DNA from: Congregibacter litoralis KT71
GTDB lineage: Bacteria > Pseudomonadota > Gammaproteobacteria > Pseudomonadales > Halieaceae
NCBI RefSeq assembly: GCF_000153125.2
Contig: NZ_CM002299.1
Coordinates: 1,983,075 to 2,047,074 of the forward strand
Length of the DNA: 64,000 bases
Reading direction: 5' to 3'
Position numbers and translations under genes: made by a program
The notes under the pieces: generated by a model
Database searches by the model: none
Told to the model about the DNA's origin: nothing
Seen by the model: only the letters and a program-made list of their open reading frames with translations
Shown here: in pieces, positions 43,757 through 53,988 of the stretch
Layout: each line of letters opens with the position of its first letter
Position numbering within the stretch: position 1 is the first letter of the stretch

Positions 43757-45157
43757 CTAGGGGTGTCCGTCGGACGATAGTGTTTTCTCCAGAGCGGTGA
43801 GAAACGCACCCACCTTGTCACGCTGTTCCTGATACTCAGCCTCAAGCCGGGAGTCATCCACCAGACCGCCGCCGGCCCAGCAATGGAGCATATCCCCGGT
43901 GTTGTACAGGGTGCGGATCGTGATGTTGCTGTCGAGTCGGCCATGGCGGGACAGGTAAAAAAGAGCGCCGCACCAGGATTGCCGCGGAGCGGGTTCCAGC
44001 TCATTGATGATCTCCATGGCACGCCGTTTGGGTGCGCCGGTAATCGACCCGCCGGGCATGCAGCCAAGAAGTAAATCCAGCGCGCTGCGGCCCGGTGCAA
44101 GTTCTCCTGTCACAACGCTTACCAGGTGATGCACCGTGGAGTAGCTTTCCAGAGAAAACAGCTCATCGGCGCGCACGGTGCCCGGGCGGCAATAGCGGCC
44201 GATGTCATTGCGCAACAGGTCCACAATCATCAGGTTCTCCGCGCGCTCCTTGGGGGAGCCCATGAGCGCCTGAGCCTGGGCTTGATCTGTTTCCGCATTC
44301 TCGTGACGGGGGCGCGTTCCTTTGATGGGCCGTGTTTCCACGCGCCCTTGATCTGCCGTAAGAAAGCGCTCCGGCGACAGGCAGAGGAGGGCGTGATCCC
44401 GTGCCAGGGGAAAAAAACCACTGAAGGGGGCTTTCGCGATCGCTCTGAGTTGGCGGTAGGCCTGGAACAGGTCGCCGGTAAAGGCGGCGGAAAACGGCTG
44501 ACCTATATTGATCTGATAGCAGTCACCGCTGGCAATGTAATGCTTAACCTTCTCGAAGCACTGGCGGTATGCCTCGAGGGACCACGGATGACGGAAGGGC
44601 TCCTCCAGTCTGAACCCGGGGGGCGACTCGCTGGCCTCACCGTTACCCAGGAGGTTCTGGACCGTGTCTGTTATCCCGTCCACGGCATCGGGCTCTCCCA
44701 CGAGCCAGCTCTTCTGTTCCAGACGGTCCTGTACCACCGCCCAGGGGTAGTAATGAACAACCGCGATGGGCAAAGCGCCCGGGGACGTGGCCGGGAGTTT
44801 CAACAGTCTTCTGCCAAGCTCGTAGCTGAAATGACCGATGTAGCCGCCGGTGAAGGGCAGGTCCCTCAGGGGAGAGGACGGGGCCTGCTCTTCGGCCATG
44901 CGCTGCCAGCCGCTCAGCGCCTCATGCAAGGCCTCCCCGGAACAGCCTGCTTCCAGCCGCAGACCCCTCGACGCATCGGGCTGCGCGGCCACGATGTCGA
45001 AGCGACCCCGGGATGCATCATCGCCGCTGTCCAGGAGCACAGCCTGCCCCAGGGAGCGGATCCTGTCGTAGAGGGAGCAGGGGTCTGCAAAGTAGGGGAC
45101 CGGGATGCTTCGTTCCCGTCTGCCTGCTGTCTCAGGGGCCATGGATTCGATGCTCAC
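43757..45157 (-). CDS. pabB: Aminodeoxychorismate synthase component I
   Basis: 466 residues. The N-terminal half is the anthranilate-synthase-like lid; the C-terminal chorismate-binding half carries the PabB mark PIKGTRPRH (Lys forming the enzyme-chorismate adduct), KERAENLMIVDLLRNDIGR and MPGGSITGAPKRRAMEII. With glutaminase PabA, not present here, it makes 4-amino-4-deoxychorismate for folate. PIKGT rather than PIAGT separates it from TrpE. It is divergent from the propionate operon. Confidence 0.94.
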   Translation of the reverse strand: MSIESMAPETAGRRERSIPVPYFADPCSLYDRIRSLGQAVLLDSGDDASRGRFDIVAAQPDASRGLRLEAGCSGEALHEALSGWQRMAEEQAPSSPLRDLPFTGGYIGHFSYELGRRLLKLPATSPGALPIAVVHYYPWAVVQDRLEQKSWLVGEPDAVDGITDTVQNLLGNGEASESPPGFRLEEPFRHPWSLEAYRQCFEKVKHYIASGDCYQINIGQPFSAAFTGDLFQAYRQLRAIAKAPFSGFFPLARDHALLCLSPERFLTADQGRVETRPIKGTRPRHENAETDQAQAQALMGSPKERAENLMIVDLLRNDIGRYCRPGTVRADELFSLESYSTVHHLVSVVTGELAPGRSALDLLLGCMPGGSITGAPKRRAMEIINELEPAPRQSWCGALFYLSRHGRLDSNITIRTLYNTGDMLHCWAGGGLVDDSRLEAEYQEQRDKVGAFLTALEKTLSSDGHP

Positions 45158-45172
45158 GGCTCATGCCGATAG

Positions 45173-45409
45173 TTGACATAAGCTATTGTTTAAATTGACT
45201 TTCAATTGTCTGATAACTAGTCTAAGCCCGCGTCTTTTCCGCGTACTGGCTCAAAACGCGGGCCGCTGTGTTCTTTGGTTTGACACGTTTGATGTGTTGT
45301 CCAAACGGAGCCCTGTCGAAGGCTTGCAAGACAGGTCTGAACATCCCGCCTCGGCGGACAAGAAACAAGACGCGTTACACAAGAACATAAAATCGACGGC
45401 CCGCCGTCG
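45173..45409. promoter_or_regulatory. Regulatory stretch between pabB and the propionyl-CoA operon
   Basis: This 288-bp gap holds no gene. It contains the palindrome AATTGA-CTT-TCAATT (45193-45207) next to a TTGACA hexamer, then, in the probable operon leader, hairpins CCTGTC/GACAGG (45312-45335) and CGACGGC-CC-GCCGTCG (45394-45409). The first is operator-like; the others could fold in the mRNA. No cobalamin-riboswitch box was recognised. Confidence 0.5.
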
Positions 45410-45445
45410 GCAACCGCATTCTTCCGCAGAGAGTTATTCGCATCT

Positions 45446-47233
45446 ATGAGTGATTCATCGAACGGCCACCTCCCGAAACAGAAGCAGTTAACCGGCGAGG
45501 ACCAAGCAGACAATCCCAAGACGCCTTTTGCCACCTTGGCCAATCCCTTCGGAGGTGCAGAGGAACAGCATTTCGAAGTGCCGGGGCAGATTCAGAGTGC
45601 TCCTGGTTTGTTTGAAGAGGCCATGAAGGCGGGTGCTGCCCTCCAACGTCGACCGCACACCGCCGCGGGCGTACAAAGTATACAGCGCCAGCACCTCAAA
45701 AAACGCATGACCGTGTGGGAGCGTATCGATTGTCTTGCCGATGAGCCTCCCCGCATTCTGTACCAGAATTGGGGCCCCAACCTTGATGGTGCATCGTTGG
45801 TAACGGCCCTGATTCGCGTGGGCGGTCGAGACGTCGCGATCTATGGGCACGATTTTACCGTGCGGGCCGGTTCCATGGATGCCACCAATGGTGAAAAGCT
45901 GGCGCGACTCTTTGAGCTGGCCGCGAAGCAGCGCATTCCCCTGGTGGGCTTGAACGACTCGGCAGGCGCCTACATTCCTGCGGGGGTAGGCGGACTGGAT
46001 GGTTACGCTGACGCCTTCACCGCCCTTCGCAAGATAAGCGGCATCGTGCCCAGCATCATGTGCATGTTCGGCTTTAACGCGGGCGGAGGCTCCTATCTTC
46101 CGAGACAGGGGAGCTTTCTGATTCAACCCAACGACACCTTCTTTGGCCTCACGGGGCCGGGTGTGGTGAAGTCGGTACTGGGTGAGGATGTTACCCCCGA
46201 CGAATTGGGCGGCCCCGGGGTTCACAGCCAGTCAGGGGTGACCGATTTTGTGGTGCCCGATGAAGTCGCAGCCTTGAGAAAGGTGCGGGCACTGCTCAAT
46301 TACCTGCCCAGCCACAACGGCGTGGCGGCGCCCCATCAGCCCTCATCGGATCCCATTTCGCGAAAGACCTGGGATATCGACATTCTCCTGAAAAAAGCCT
46401 TTAACTCCCCCACGGGGTTCAATACCCCCATCGACATCACCGTATTGATCCAGCAGCTTTGCGATCATGGCGATTTTCTCGAGCTGCAGGCGGAGCGCGC
46501 CCGAAACACCATCACGGCCCTGGGACGCATGGGCGGTAATGTCATCGGTTTTGTGGCCAACAATTCTGCGGTGGCCTCGGGGCAAATTGATATCGGCGCG
46601 GCTTACAAGAACGCGCGTTTTATCCGCTTTTGCAATCTCTACAACATTCCCATTATTTTCCTCGAGGACACCACGGGCTTTTTGCCCGGTAAGGAACAGG
46701 AGTCCCGAGGCATCGTCCAGGCCGGCAGGGCAATGCTCGACGCCATTGTCGATCTGCGTACACCGCGTTTTCTGGTGCTTGTGCGCAACGCCTTCGGTGG
46801 CGCTTATGCGTCCTACAACAACTATCCCACGGGTGCTGATTTTGTAGTAGCACTGCCGACTACGCGTGTCGCTGTGATGGGGCCAGCGGGCGTGGAGTAC
46901 GTGTACAAGGATGAGTTGCGGAAGCTTCGCGGCGAGGCAAAAACGCGCCTGCTCAAGGAAACGGAGGCGCAGAAGGCCGCGGGACTCGGCGACTCTGAGG
47001 CGGCGGAGGCGGCCAAGGCGCTTGTGGATGGCTGGGTCAAGGCCGAAGAGCATCTTCTGGCGCAGCGCTACGAGCGGGAGCTCATGAATCCCAATGAGGC
47101 GCTCAGCCTCGGTTCTATTTCCCAGATCGTGATGCCCTCAGATTTGCGCCAGGTGCTCGCGGAGCACATGGACTTCTGTCTCCGCAATTACGAGCCTGCG
47201 CCCATGGAAGGCGTTCAGCGGGAATTTCATTGA
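45446..47233 (+). CDS. Acyl-CoA carboxylase carboxyltransferase subunit (probable propionyl-CoA carboxylase beta)
   Basis: 595 residues, longer than usual (about 510-540) because of an N-terminal extension of some 70 residues. The crotonase-like N domain has [30 protein letters not shown] and [17 protein letters not shown]; the C domain has [31 protein letters not shown] and [10 protein letters not shown]. It transfers carboxyl from biotin to an acyl-CoA. Placement with epimerase and methylmalonyl-CoA mutase makes propionyl-CoA the likely substrate. It is the first gene of the operon, 30 bp before the biotin subunit. Confidence 0.88.
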   Translation: MSDSSNGHLPKQKQLTGEDQADNPKTPFATLANPFGGAEEQHFEVPGQIQSAPGLFEEAMKAGAALQRRPHTAAGVQSIQRQHLKKRMTVWERIDCLADEPPRILYQNWGPNLDGASLVTALIRVGGRDVAIYGHDFTVRAGSMDATNGEKLARLFELAAKQRIPLVGLNDSAGAYIPAGVGGLDGYADAFTALRKISGIVPSIMCMFGFNAGGGSYLPRQGSFLIQPNDTFFGLTGPGVVKSVLGEDVTPDELGGPGVHSQSGVTDFVVPDEVAALRKVRALLNYLPSHNGVAAPHQPSSDPISRKTWDIDILLKKAFNSPTGFNTPIDITVLIQQLCDHGDFLELQAERARNTITALGRMGGNVIGFVANNSAVASGQIDIGAAYKNARFIRFCNLYNIPIIFLEDTTGFLPGKEQESRGIVQAGRAMLDAIVDLRTPRFLVLVRNAFGGAYASYNNYPTGADFVVALPTTRVAVMGPAGVEYVYKDELRKLRGEAKTRLLKETEAQKAAGLGDSEAAEAAKALVDGWVKAEEHLLAQRYERELMNPNEALSLGSISQIVMPSDLRQVLAEHMDFCLRNYEPAPMEGVQREFH

Positions 47234-47263
47234 TACCTACCAATTTGCTAAGGACCGGCTGCC

Positions 47264-50095
47264 GTGTCTAACGAACATTATTTGCACAATCCCCTGATTC
47301 ACAGCGATCGACAGCTTGGGCGACGAAGCAGTCCCTGGGTGAGTCAATTCGATTGCACCCATATCCGGCCCCTGATTATCTGCCGGGGACCCATTCGCAA
47401 GGAGGCCATCGACGTTTTTCGGGAGATGGGGATCCGGCATATCGGCATTTTACTGTCCGAGAAAGACTCCATCGTTTATCAGAACGCGCTGGCCCCGGAG
47501 CTACGTGTCATGCCGGACCCCGAACGGGTCCATCGCGTGCCCGACTACACCGGTGTCAACAAAGAAGAGCGTGATCAGCGCATCCAGCAGATCATCGGCA
47601 TTGCCCGGGACAACGGATACAACGCCATCTTTGCCGGCTACGGCTTTATGGCAGAGGACGAGACCATGGTGGCTGCCATGGAGACCGCCGGACTGAACTT
47701 CATCGGTCCCTGCTCGCGCACGGTGCATGATGCGGGCCTGAAGGACGAGGCGAAGCGCACGGCATTGAAGACCGGTGTATCCGTGACGCCGGGTATTGAT
47801 AACGCCACGGCGCTCACGCTGCTCAAACGTCACCCCGATCACGCAGCATTGAAAGCGCTCATTGAGAGCGAGGGTCTGCCCCTGGATCCGGCAAACCTGG
47901 ATGAGGATCTCGAAGCGGCCGCCGATCAGGTGCTGGCAGCGAGTTACAGCAAAGGCGTGGATCTTTACACCGTTGATGAGCTCAGCGAAACCGTGACGGA
48001 AGCCGTACTGCGCATGAGCGAGGACTATCCCAGCAACCGCGTGCGCCTCAAGGCTATCAGCGGTGGCGGGGGGAAAGGACAGCGAATCCTCGGCATTGGT
48101 GAGGCTGAGCGCGCCGGCGAAATGGTGCGTGAGATCCTTAACGAGGTAAAAACCACCGGGGTCGGCGATAACAAAAACGTTCTGGTGGAGCTGAACATAG
48201 AAACCACGCGTCACCAGGAAATTCAGGTGATTGGTAACGGTCAATGGAGCATGAGTCTGGGTGGCCGCGATTGCTCTTTACAGATGCACGAGCAGAAGCT
48301 CCTCGAGGTCTCCGTGACCCTGGAGTCCCTGCACTTGGCCCTCGAGGAGGCCAAAGCACAGGGCAAGACCACGGAAGCGGCGGTACTGGAGCAGGATATC
48401 CATACTTTGTCTCAGATGGAGGACGAGGCGGCGCGCTTCGGTGAGGCCGTGGGACTGGACTCCGTGTCGACCTTCGAATGCATCGTTGACCGCGACAAGC
48501 ACTTCTTTATGGAGATGAATACGCGCATACAGGTTGAGCATCGGGTCACCGAACTCTGCTACGCCCTGCGTTTCGCGAATCCTGAAAACTCCGAGGATCA
48601 CTTTATCGTGGAGTCCCTGGTAGAGGCGATGGTGCTTCTGGCGGCCCACGGTCCCAGGCTTCCCAAACCCCACCGCGTACCTCGGCACAATGACAGCGTG
48701 GAGGCTCGCCTCAACGCGACAAACCAGGCGCTGCAGCCCAGTGCCGGCGGCGTCATTGAATACTGGTCGGATGCCATCGATGGCGAGATTCGTGATGACC
48801 AGGGCATCAGTCTGCACAATCCGGACACGGATGTGTTCATGAAGTACACCCTGGCGGGCGCCTACGATTCCAACATAGCGCTGCTCCTCACCGTGGGGAA
48901 CACGCGGCTGGAATGTTATCAGGGCATGGCCGAAACCATCCGTCAGACGCAAATGCGTGGTAAGGACCTCGCCACGAATCTCGAATTTCATTATGGCCTG
49001 GTGAACTGGTTCCTGGGCCAGAACATCAATGCGCGGCCAACCACGCGCTTTATCGTGCCCTATTTAACGGCGGTGGGTGAGCTGAAGCGCGAAGCTCAGA
49101 ACATCGACCTGGAACACGCCTGGCGACAGCTCAGCGCAAGGGAGATCGAAGGTGCCAAAGGTGCAAACGGTGGAGGTATAGAAGGCTCCGACGATGCTTC
49201 CCTGGCCCTGACCCTGGATCTCAAACACACCCTGTTGCTGCGACCCCTGCAAATTCTTCTGGACCAGCCCCATCTCCTTAGCGGCTGGCTGAGCATCCAC
49301 CGGGACAGCTACACCATGATCAACGGTCATGTGAGCTGGAATGAGAACCCCATGGAGCTGTTGGCGGACATCTATCACTACCTGAACATGGATCTGGTGT
49401 CCGGTGCTCCGGCGGCAGGCATGATCTGGGAGCATGATCACGACATTCTGAGCGACGCCCAGGCTTTCTACGCCCGACTCGACGCCATCCTGCCGGCGGA
49501 GGATTGGCTGGCCATGCAAACCCTGCTTTCCGAGGATCATGCGCCCGAGGGCGTGGCGCTTTCAGAGGAGGAATGGGCGGCGGTGCAATCTGCCCATCGC
49601 GGCTATCAGTCCGGCTGTTCTATCCTCAGTGTGCTTCCCGCTATCGCCGAGACCACGGCTTACTTCTCTTTGGCCGTGAATGACGATCTCACCATTGATA
49701 TTCCCGAGCGCCTCAACGACGCCGAGCTCCAGAGCGCCATGGCCAAGGTCCTTGTGCCGCCCCCCCTTGCCAAGTCCGACGAAATCATCGCGGCCAGCGG
49801 CGGTATGTTCTACGGCAGAGAAACACCGGATTCACCGCTGTACGTGGAAAAAGGCGATCACTTTGACGCCGGTGATCCTTTGTACATCGTCGAAGTCATG
49901 AAAATGTTCAACAAGGTTTATGCGCCGTTTGCCGGCACCGTCGATGAGGTGCTCGTTGAGGGGGATGGCATGATTATCAGCAAGGGGCAGCCGGTATTCC
50001 GGATCACCCCCGACGAAAAAATAGTGGTGGAATCCCCCGAGGAGATTGCCGCGCGACGGCGTGCTGCGACGGCCCGCTATCTCGAAATAATCTAG
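47264..50095 (+). CDS. Oversized biotin carboxylase/biotin carrier subunit (probable propionyl-CoA carboxylase alpha)
   Basis: 943 residues from GTG, against about 660-700 for ordinary PCC alpha. The biotin-carboxylase N domain starts near IRPLIICRGPIRKEA with GYGFMAEDE; the ATP-grasp part has the Gly-rich loop ISGGGGKGQR (~266), DCSLQMHEQKLLEVS and EMNTRIQVEHRVTEL (catalytic Glu-Arg). About 60 extra residues sit before the Gly loop (HPDHAALKALIES onward), and roughly 250 poorly conserved residues separate the carboxylase from the C-terminal carrier domain with biotin-lysine motif EVMKMFN (~879). It carboxylates biotin using ATP and bicarbonate. Confidence 0.88.
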   Translation: MSNEHYLHNPLIHSDRQLGRRSSPWVSQFDCTHIRPLIICRGPIRKEAIDVFREMGIRHIGILLSEKDSIVYQNALAPELRVMPDPERVHRVPDYTGVNKEERDQRIQQIIGIARDNGYNAIFAGYGFMAEDETMVAAMETAGLNFIGPCSRTVHDAGLKDEAKRTALKTGVSVTPGIDNATALTLLKRHPDHAALKALIESEGLPLDPANLDEDLEAAADQVLAASYSKGVDLYTVDELSETVTEAVLRMSEDYPSNRVRLKAISGGGGKGQRILGIGEAERAGEMVREILNEVKTTGVGDNKNVLVELNIETTRHQEIQVIGNGQWSMSLGGRDCSLQMHEQKLLEVSVTLESLHLALEEAKAQGKTTEAAVLEQDIHTLSQMEDEAARFGEAVGLDSVSTFECIVDRDKHFFMEMNTRIQVEHRVTELCYALRFANPENSEDHFIVESLVEAMVLLAAHGPRLPKPHRVPRHNDSVEARLNATNQALQPSAGGVIEYWSDAIDGEIRDDQGISLHNPDTDVFMKYTLAGAYDSNIALLLTVGNTRLECYQGMAETIRQTQMRGKDLATNLEFHYGLVNWFLGQNINARPTTRFIVPYLTAVGELKREAQNIDLEHAWRQLSAREIEGAKGANGGGIEGSDDASLALTLDLKHTLLLRPLQILLDQPHLLSGWLSIHRDSYTMINGHVSWNENPMELLADIYHYLNMDLVSGAPAAGMIWEHDHDILSDAQAFYARLDAILPAEDWLAMQTLLSEDHAPEGVALSEEEWAAVQSAHRGYQSGCSILSVLPAIAETTAYFSLAVNDDLTIDIPERLNDAELQSAMAKVLVPPPLAKSDEIIAASGGMFYGRETPDSPLYVEKGDHFDAGDPLYIVEVMKMFNKVYAPFAGTVDEVLVEGDGMIISKGQPVFRITPDEKIVVESPEEIAARRRAATARYLEII

Positions 50096-50132
50096 TATCC
50101 CAGTAGATGCGCCACTTCAGGAGTTTCAAGCT

Positions 50133-50543
50133 ATGATCACCGCTCTGGACCACATCGCCGTCGCCGTGCCCAACCTCGAAAAAGCGATCCAACGTTTTTG
50201 TGAGGACTTTGGACTTCCCCTGGATGGTACGGAGGACGTGGAAGCTGCCAAGACCTCCACGGCCTTCATACCGCTGCCACCCACCAATATTGAGCTGGTC
50301 CACCCCCTCAATGGTGAGGGCCCCATCGCCAAGTATCTGGAGAAACGGGGAGGCGGACTCCATCATCTGTGCTTCCGCTCCGACGACATCTATGCGGATG
50401 TGGAGCGGCTCAAGGCCAAGGGCTATGCGTTTATCACCGACGCGCCGTCTCCCGGTGCGCATAACTCACTCACCATTTTTATTCATCCCAAAAGCTGTGA
50501 CGGTATTCTTGTGGAACTGAATCAGCCCGCCGACGAACACTGA
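50133..50543 (+). CDS. mce: Methylmalonyl-CoA epimerase
   Basis: 136 residues of the glyoxalase/VOC fold in two halves. Metal ligands fit the family: His in ALDHIAVAVPNLEKA, Glu in NIELVHPL, His in GGLHHLCFRSDDI and Glu in ILVELNQP. It converts (S)- to (R)-methylmalonyl-CoA between carboxylase and mutase. It lies 37 bp after the biotin subunit and 9 bp before the mutase. Confidence 0.95.
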   Translation: MITALDHIAVAVPNLEKAIQRFCEDFGLPLDGTEDVEAAKTSTAFIPLPPTNIELVHPLNGEGPIAKYLEKRGGGLHHLCFRSDDIYADVERLKAKGYAFITDAPSPGAHNSLTIFIHPKSCDGILVELNQPADEH

Positions 50544-50552
50544 GAAATAGCT

Positions 50553-52706
50553 ATGAGCGACAGTAACAAGGCCACGCCGGAACAGCTCGCTGCCTGGGAT
50601 GCCCTGGCGACAAAGCAGATGAAGGGCAAAAGCCCCGACGACTTGATATGGGATACACCCGAGGGTATCCCCGTAAAGCCCCTTTACACTGCGGCTGATA
50701 TCGAGAACCTCGAGCATGCCGACACCCTGCCGGGTATGGCGCCCTATTTGCGGGGCCCCCAGGCAACGATGTATGCCGGCCGACCCTGGACGATTCGCCA
50801 GTACGCGGGATTCAGCACGGCGGAAGAGTCCAATGCCTTTTATCGCAAAGCCCTCGCGGCCGGGGGACAGGGTATTTCCGTTGCCTTTGATCTGGCTACC
50901 CACCGCGGCTATGACTCGGACCATGAGCGGGTAACGGGCGATGTGGGTAAAGCGGGCGTTGCCATTGATTCCATCGAGGATATGAAGATTCTCTTTGATG
51001 AGATTCCCCTCGACAAAGTCTCTGTCTCCATGACCATGAACGGTGCGGTGCTCCCCGTGCTGGCGGGATACATCGTCGCTGCGGAAGAGCAGGGCGTTGC
51101 GCAGGATCAGCTGGCAGGCACCATTCAGAATGACATTCTCAAAGAATTCATGGTGCGCAACACCTACATTTACCCGCCGGCGCCCAGCATGCGCATTATT
51201 GGTGACATTATTTCCTACTGTTCCCGGAATATGCCGCGTTTCAATACCATTTCCATATCCGGTTATCACATCCAGGAGGCCGGGGCGAACGCGGCGTTGG
51301 AGCTGGCTTACACCCTGGCAGACGGTAAGGAATACATTCGCACGGCCATCGCTGCGGGACTGGGTATCGATGAGTTTGCACCGCGGCTGTCCTTCTTCTG
51401 GGGTGTGAGCATGAATTTCTATATGGAGATCGCCAAGATGCGCGCGGCGCGGCTCCTGTGGAACGAAATTGTTGCGGAGTTCTCGCCACAGAATCCCAAG
51501 AGCTCCATGCTGCGCACCCACAGCCAGACCTCCGGGTGGTCCCTGACGGCACAGGATCCCTACAATAACGTCATACGCACTACCATCGAGGCCATGGCTG
51601 CGGTGTTCGGGGGCACCCAGTCCCTGCACACTAACGCCCTGGATGAAGCTATCGCTTTGCCCTCGGAGTTTGCCGCGCGGATCGCCCGCAACACGCAGCT
51701 GATTCTTCAGGAAGAGACGGGCATTACAAAGGTCGTAGACCCCTGGGGAGGTTCCTACATGATGGAGTCTCTGACCCAGGAAATCGCTGATAAGGCGCGG
51801 GAGCTCATTGCCGAGGTGGAAGAGGCCGGTGGCATGGCTAAAGCGATTGAAACGGGAATGCCCAAGTTGCGCATCGAAGAGGCGGCGGCGCGGAAGCAGG
51901 CTCGTATCGATCGGGGCGACGATGTCATTGTCGGCGTGAACAAATACGCGTCCTCTCAGGAGGACCCCATTGATATTCTGGATATCGATAACGCAGCGGT
52001 ACGCGATTCGCAGATTGCGCGACTGAAAAAGATCCGCGAATCCCGGGATCAGAACGCCGTGGACGAGGCCCTCGCAAAGATTACGGCCTGCGCAGCGGGC
52101 GGCGAGGGTAACCTCCTCGCACTGGCGATTGATGCCGTGCGTCTCCGTGCTACCGTGGGCGAGATATCCGACGCTATGGAGTCAGAATTCGGGCGGTTCA
52201 CCGCCCACGCGCAGACGGTCTCTGGCGTTTATGGCGCGGCATTTCAGGAAGACGAGAACTGGAACATGATCAGTGCCGATATCGATAGCTTTGTAGAGCG
52301 CCACGGCCGGCGCCCGCGCATGCTGGTCTGCAAAATGGGCCAGGACGGCCACGACCGCGGCGCTAAGGTCGTCGCTACCGCCTTTGCAGATGTAGGCTTT
52401 GATGTGGATCTGTCGCCGATGTTTTCTACGCCCGCGGAAGTTGCGCGGCAGGCCGTGGAAAATGACGTCCATGTCGTCGGTGCTTCCAGTCTGGCCGCGG
52501 GGCATAAGACCCTGGTGCCAGAACTCATAGCAGAGCTCGCCAAGCTCAACGCTCAGGATATCGTGGTTATTGCCGGCGGGGTGATTCCCGAGCAGGATTA
52601 TCCAGCCCTGCGCGAGGCCGGTGTCCAGTGTATTTTTGGTCCCGGAACAGCGATACCGGTTGCCGCCAGAGAGGTGCTTGAGGCGGTAAACGCCGCCGCG
52701 GAGTAG
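50553..52706 (+). CDS. scpA: Methylmalonyl-CoA mutase, single-chain type
   Basis: 717 residues. The TIM-barrel part carries [37 protein letters not shown] and [20 protein letters not shown]. The C-terminal B12-binding domain has DxHxxG in [13 protein letters not shown] (about 597) and [13 protein letters not shown], with GGVIPEQDY near the end. Both catalytic and cobalamin domains are complete, so it works as a homodimer. It turns (R)-methylmalonyl-CoA into succinyl-CoA and needs adenosylcobalamin. meaB starts 3 bp later. Confidence 0.97.
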   Translation: MSDSNKATPEQLAAWDALATKQMKGKSPDDLIWDTPEGIPVKPLYTAADIENLEHADTLPGMAPYLRGPQATMYAGRPWTIRQYAGFSTAEESNAFYRKALAAGGQGISVAFDLATHRGYDSDHERVTGDVGKAGVAIDSIEDMKILFDEIPLDKVSVSMTMNGAVLPVLAGYIVAAEEQGVAQDQLAGTIQNDILKEFMVRNTYIYPPAPSMRIIGDIISYCSRNMPRFNTISISGYHIQEAGANAALELAYTLADGKEYIRTAIAAGLGIDEFAPRLSFFWGVSMNFYMEIAKMRAARLLWNEIVAEFSPQNPKSSMLRTHSQTSGWSLTAQDPYNNVIRTTIEAMAAVFGGTQSLHTNALDEAIALPSEFAARIARNTQLILQEETGITKVVDPWGGSYMMESLTQEIADKARELIAEVEEAGGMAKAIETGMPKLRIEEAAARKQARIDRGDDVIVGVNKYASSQEDPIDILDIDNAAVRDSQIARLKKIRESRDQNAVDEALAKITACAAGGEGNLLALAIDAVRLRATVGEISDAMESEFGRFTAHAQTVSGVYGAAFQEDENWNMISADIDSFVERHGRRPRMLVCKMGQDGHDRGAKVVATAFADVGFDVDLSPMFSTPAEVARQAVENDVHVVGASSLAAGHKTLVPELIAELAKLNAQDIVVIAGGVIPEQDYPALREAGVQCIFGPGTAIPVAAREVLEAVNAAAE

Positions 52707-52709
52707 AGC

Positions 52710-53678
52710 GTGCCTGCGCCTGATCCCCAAAGTATTCTCGACGGGAACCGGCGGGCGCTCGCTAAAGCGATAACGCTCACGGAAAGCTCTCTTGGGGCCC
52801 ATCGTGAAGAGTCTCAGCGCTTGCTCGAAGCCCTGCTGCCCCACACGGGGAACAGCATTCGCATAGGTATCAGCGGTGTGCCCGGCGTTGGAAAATCCAC
52901 CTTTATCGAATCTTTTGGTCAACTGCTTCTCAAGGCGGGTAAACGCCTCGCAGTCCTGGCCGTAGACCCCAGCTCTCCCGTCGCCGGTGGCTCCATCATG
53001 GGTGACAAGACGCGCATGGAGCAGTTGTCCCGGGAAGAAAACGTGTTTATTCGTCCCACACCCTCGGGTGGAACCCTGGGAGGTGTTGCGCAAAAAACCC
53101 GAGAGACCATGCTCCTCTGTGAGGCCGCGGGCTATGATGTCATTATCGTGGAAACCGTAGGCGTGGGGCAGTCGGAGTTCCAGGTTGCCGGGATGGTCGA
53201 CTTTTTTATGCTCCTGATGCTGCCGGGCGGCGGCGATGAGCTTCAGGGAATCAAGAAGGGCATCGTCGAACTCGCGGATGCCCTGGTGATCAATAAGTCA
53301 GACGGCGAGGGCGCCGGTATCGCCGCGGCAACCCAGACCCAGTACCAGTCCGCCTTCAGCCTTTTGCGGAACGAAAGTCATTGGACGCCTGTGGTAATGC
53401 GTTGCTCCGCCCTCGCCAACACCGGTCTCGGGGAAGTCTGGGACACCATTCAATCCTATGTCGCCTCAACCCGGGAGTCCGGGTTTTTTGAGCGACAGCG
53501 CGCCACGCAAAATCGTCAGTGGATGCAGCAGCTGGTGCAGTCCCTGCTGATGCAGCGCCTCAAGGAAAGCCCCAGCGTTGCTGCGGCGTTGCCCAAACTG
53601 GAAATGGATGTTGAGTCCCAGACGATAACGCCCTATGCCGCTGCCCGGCGGGTAATTGAGCTGATGGACGAAGGCTGA
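52710..53678 (+). CDS. meaB: Methylmalonyl-CoA mutase-associated GTPase MeaB/ArgK
   Basis: 322 residues from GTG. P-loop GVPGVGKST (about 56), AVDPSSPVAGGSIMGDKTRM, IVETVGVGQSE (switch II) and the base-recognition NKSD (VINKSDGEG) define the G3E GTPase family of MeaB. It guards the mutase, loading adenosylcobalamin and preventing or repairing inactivation with GTP. Its place directly after the mutase is conserved in many bacteria. Confidence 0.96.
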   Translation: MPAPDPQSILDGNRRALAKAITLTESSLGAHREESQRLLEALLPHTGNSIRIGISGVPGVGKSTFIESFGQLLLKAGKRLAVLAVDPSSPVAGGSIMGDKTRMEQLSREENVFIRPTPSGGTLGGVAQKTRETMLLCEAAGYDVIIVETVGVGQSEFQVAGMVDFFMLLMLPGGGDELQGIKKGIVELADALVINKSDGEGAGIAAATQTQYQSAFSLLRNESHWTPVVMRCSALANTGLGEVWDTIQSYVASTRESGFFERQRATQNRQWMQQLVQSLLMQRLKESPSVAAALPKLEMDVESQTITPYAAARRVIELMDEG

Positions 53679-53680
53679 GC

Positions 53681-53983
53681 ATGGCTTATCGCGCCCTTGA
53701 GAAGCTCATCAACCTCCACGACGGTTACCGCAAGGCTGTTCAAGTCGCGGGACGCCAGGCCCTACTTTTTCAGGAGGCGGGCGTTCTACGACTCGTGGAT
53801 CGCCACTGTCCCCATCAGGGGCAGGTTCTGGATGCGGCACCCATCGACAAGGGGATGCTCATCTGTCCTAAACATCAGCTACAGTTTTCTCTGAAGGATG
53901 GGGCTCCGTCACCGGCAATCTGCGCTTCTCTTAAAATCCACGATTTGGTTTACGAGGGTAATAGCGTCGGTGTAGATGAGTAG
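53681..53983 (+). CDS. Small Rieske-type [2Fe-2S] ferredoxin
   Basis: 100 residues starting 3 bp after the meaB stop. A complete Rieske site is present: Cys43-x-His45 in DRHCPHQGQ and Cys62-x2-His65 in ICPKHQLQFS, with about 16 residues between boxes. There is no membrane anchor or oxygenase domain, so it is a soluble electron carrier or a redox sensor. It is the last gene of the propionyl-CoA operon; a role there is unknown and inferred only from position. Confidence 0.88.
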   Translation: MAYRALEKLINLHDGYRKAVQVAGRQALLFQEAGVLRLVDRHCPHQGQVLDAAPIDKGMLICPKHQLQFSLKDGAPSPAICASLKIHDLVYEGNSVGVDE

Positions 53984-53988
53984 GGCCT

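Noticed and set aside
44126..45172. 348-codon plus-strand frame
   Set aside because: It lies wholly opposite pabB, whose PIKGT and other motifs are clear; the frame encodes no recognisable protein.
45158..45445. Cobalamin riboswitch expected before the B12-dependent mutase operon
   Set aside because: I saw hairpins but no B12-box consensus; only generic leader structure is reported.
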